From assembly GCF_023213175.1 (NCBI RefSeq), contig NZ_CP093312.1, forward strand, positions 558,001 through 622,000: DNA of 64,000 nucleotides, read 5' to 3'. This DNA comes from Sulfurovum sp. XGS-02. Its GTDB lineage: Bacteria > Campylobacterota > Campylobacteria > Campylobacterales > Sulfurovaceae. Within the stretch, counting starts at the first letter, position 1. The number at the start of each line of letters is the position of its first letter. This document shows positions 62,625 through 64,000 of this stretch, in pieces. Made by a program: the position numbers and the translations under genes. The notes beneath the pieces are model-generated. The model worked only from the letters and a program-made list of their open reading frames with translations. It was not told the origin of the DNA and made no database searches.

Positions 62625-64000
62625 TACGCTTTTTCCCAGAGTGTGCCATCAGGGGTATCCATGATCGATATTCCCAAGGCTGTCAGTTCATCACGGATGG
62701 CATCCGAACGTTCAAAGTTTTTCTCTTTTTTTGCCTCTGTACGTTCAGAGAGCAGTGTCTCTATCTGTGTTTTAAGGGTTTCATCCACACCGATCTGAAA
62801 ATAGGAGAAAGGCTCTTTGCCGCCAAAGCCAAGCAGTGCATCGATAAATTCGATGTTTGCCAAAGTCTCTTTTTTGAGAGCTTTGTCTTTTGGATTGCTA
62901 TCTAAGGCATCATTGGTTGTAGCGATCATTTCATCGATTACGGCAAGGGCTATGGAGATGTTGAGGTCATCCCCCATCGCATCAAGCAGTGCTTTTTTGA
63001 ATGTTTTATTGACCGCAGAAGCTTTTCCGGGACTGACACGTTTTTTCAGTCTGTAGAGCTTGTCGAGTCTTTTTTTAGAAGTGAGCAGATCTTCTTCATT
63101 GAAATTAAAGTCATTTCTGTAGTGTACAGAGTTGAGGTAGTAGCGCAGCACTTCCCCGTCGTAGACCTTGAGCGCATCCTTGAGAAAGAAACTGTTCCCC
63201 AGAGACTTGCTCATCTTTTCTCCATCTATCTGCACAAAACCGTTATGCATCCAGTACTTTGCCAGTTCATGTCCTGTCGCACATCGGCTTTGTGCAGCTT
63301 CATTCTCATGGTGAGGGAAAAGCAGGTCAGCACCGCCTGCATGGATGTCAATACTGTACTCTTGCGTACCGTGCTGCTTTGCAAAGTGTTTTTCTATCAT
63401 CGCTGAACACTCTATATGCCAGCCCGGACGGCCTGAAGAGAAGGGGGTATCAAAACAGATATCCTCACTGCCTTTACACGCTTTCCAGAGTGCAAAATCT
63501 TTTGGGTTTCTTTTCTCAGAAGTGTGTGCTACACGGCTCTGGTTGTCCTCATCTTCGCCTACCTGGTGTGATATCTCTCCATAGTGTGCATCTTTGCTTG
63601 TATCAAAGTAGACATCACCCGAGGAGATAACATAGGCTATGTCTTTGTCTATGAGGGTTTGTATCATATTCTCTATTGCCTGCAAGGACTCCGTGGCTTT
63701 TGGTTCGATATCAGCACGCTCTATGCCGAGGGCTCCCATCTCTTCAAGGTATCGGCCGATGTAAAAAGAGGTGATCTCTTCCATGCTTTTGCCCGTCTCT
63801 TCTACTTTTTTGATGATCTTGTCATCGATATCGGTGAAGTTCTTCCCCAGTGTGACTTTGTAGCCAAGGGCTTTGAGCGTGCGTGAGAGAAGGTCAAAAG
63901 AGAGGCTACTTCGTGCGTGGCCTAAATGCGCATCGTCATAAACAGTAGGTCCGCAGACATAAATGCTTACTTCTCCTTTACGGATGGGTTCAAAAGAGAG
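62624..64000 (-). CDS. cysS: Cysteinyl-tRNA synthetase, N-terminus beyond window end
   Basis: The frame stays open past ATG 63784 to the end of the window; 458 residues are visible. The first visible stretch is 'IRKGEVSIYVCGPTVYDDAH' with the HIGH-type motif HLGH and the zinc cysteine in VCGPTVYD. KMSKS is present as 'GEKMSKSLGN'. Zinc-site residues are 'HIECS' and 'HHENE'. The end is 'GISIMDTPDGTLWEKA'. Only a few N-terminal residues are missing. It charges tRNA(Cys). First gene of the cysS-msbA run. Confidence 0.96.
   Translation of the reverse strand, partial: LSFEPIRKGEVSIYVCGPTVYDDAHLGHARSSLSFDLLSRTLKALGYKVTLGKNFTDIDDKIIKKVEETGKSMEEITSFYIGRYLEEMGALGIERADIEPKATESLQAIENMIQTLIDKDIAYVISSGDVYFDTSKDAHYGEISHQVGEDEDNQSRVAHTSEKRNPKDFALWKACKGSEDICFDTPFSSGRPGWHIECSAMIEKHFAKQHGTQEYSIDIHAGGADLLFPHHENEAAQSRCATGHELAKYWMHNGFVQIDGEKMSKSLGNSFFLKDALKVYDGEVLRYYLNSVHYRNDFNFNEEDLLTSKKRLDKLYRLKKRVSPGKASAVNKTFKKALLDAMGDDLNISIALAVIDEMIATTNDALDSNPKDKALKKETLANIEFIDALLGFGGKEPFSYFQIGVDETLKTQIETLLSERTEAKKEKNFERSDAIRDELTALGISIMDTPDGTLWEKA

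Overview
The window comes from a Campylobacterota (epsilonproteobacterial) chromosome, most like a sulfur-oxidising Sulfurovum or Sulfurimonas relative. Gene order supports this. The run polyprenyl synthase-hemA-proS-fxsA-dsb-hemC-ubiD (26.2-34.0 kb) and the run cysS-msbA-(barrel)-pyrD-M16 peptidase-dapA-fabL-like-pgsA (55.6-64.0 kb) match the order familiar from Campylobacter and Helicobacter. A UPF0323 lipoprotein paired with a glutathionylspermidine-synthase-like protein, a PpiD-ftsA-ftsZ operon, and YeeE/YedE-DsrE sulfur genes fit the same group. The sequence is AT-rich and the genes are tightly packed, many with 1-4 nt overlaps.

Layout. 1-3.3 kb: the end of a double methyltransferase, two small exported or membrane proteins, and a divergent YeeE-YeeE-DsrE sulfur operon preceded by two palindromic operators. 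3.4-9 kb: GSP-synthase-like/UPF0323 pair, a PhoX-like lipoprotein and a two-haem lipoprotein. 9-13 kb: ftsZ, ftsA and a PpiD-like chaperone on the minus strand. 13-21 kb: bioA, a Sel1-type protein, an aldolase-fold protein without its metal ligands, rsmH (with a structured leader), an FtsL-like protein and an RND permease. 21-26 kb: a probable signalling locus with an acyltransferase-like protein, a TonB-type receptor, a small periplasmic YfiR-like protein and a membrane GGDEF/EAL protein. 26-38 kb: isoprenoid, haem, prolyl-tRNA, menaquinone, peroxide defence, RseP and other housekeeping genes.

The most striking region is 38.4-51.7 kb, a guanidine-utilisation operon of twelve genes. It opens with a guanidine-I (ykkC) riboswitch. 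Next come an ABC importer, a pair of DUF1989 carboxyguanidine deiminase subunits, a biotin-dependent guanidine (urea) carboxylase and a two-polypeptide allophanate hydrolase. A second riboswitch, of the unrelated guanidine-II (mini-ykkC) class with two ACGG-loop hairpins, lies inside the operon just before the carboxylase gene. Four extra genes are embedded: a membrane di-iron desaturase/hydroxylase-type protein, an AHL-lactonase-type metallo-beta-lactamase-fold hydrolase, a xylose-isomerase-like TIM barrel protein and an EamA transporter. I know of no described function for them there. They suggest that a substituted guanidine, rather than free guanidine alone, may be the substrate; this is inference.

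51.7-64 kb: a MOSC protein, two tandem paralogous porins with duplicated promoter and 3' hairpins, then pgsA, fabL-like, dapA, an M16 peptidase, pyrD, a small beta-barrel protein, msbA and the 3' part of cysS. No rRNA, tRNA, CRISPR array, insertion sequence or prophage was recognised.
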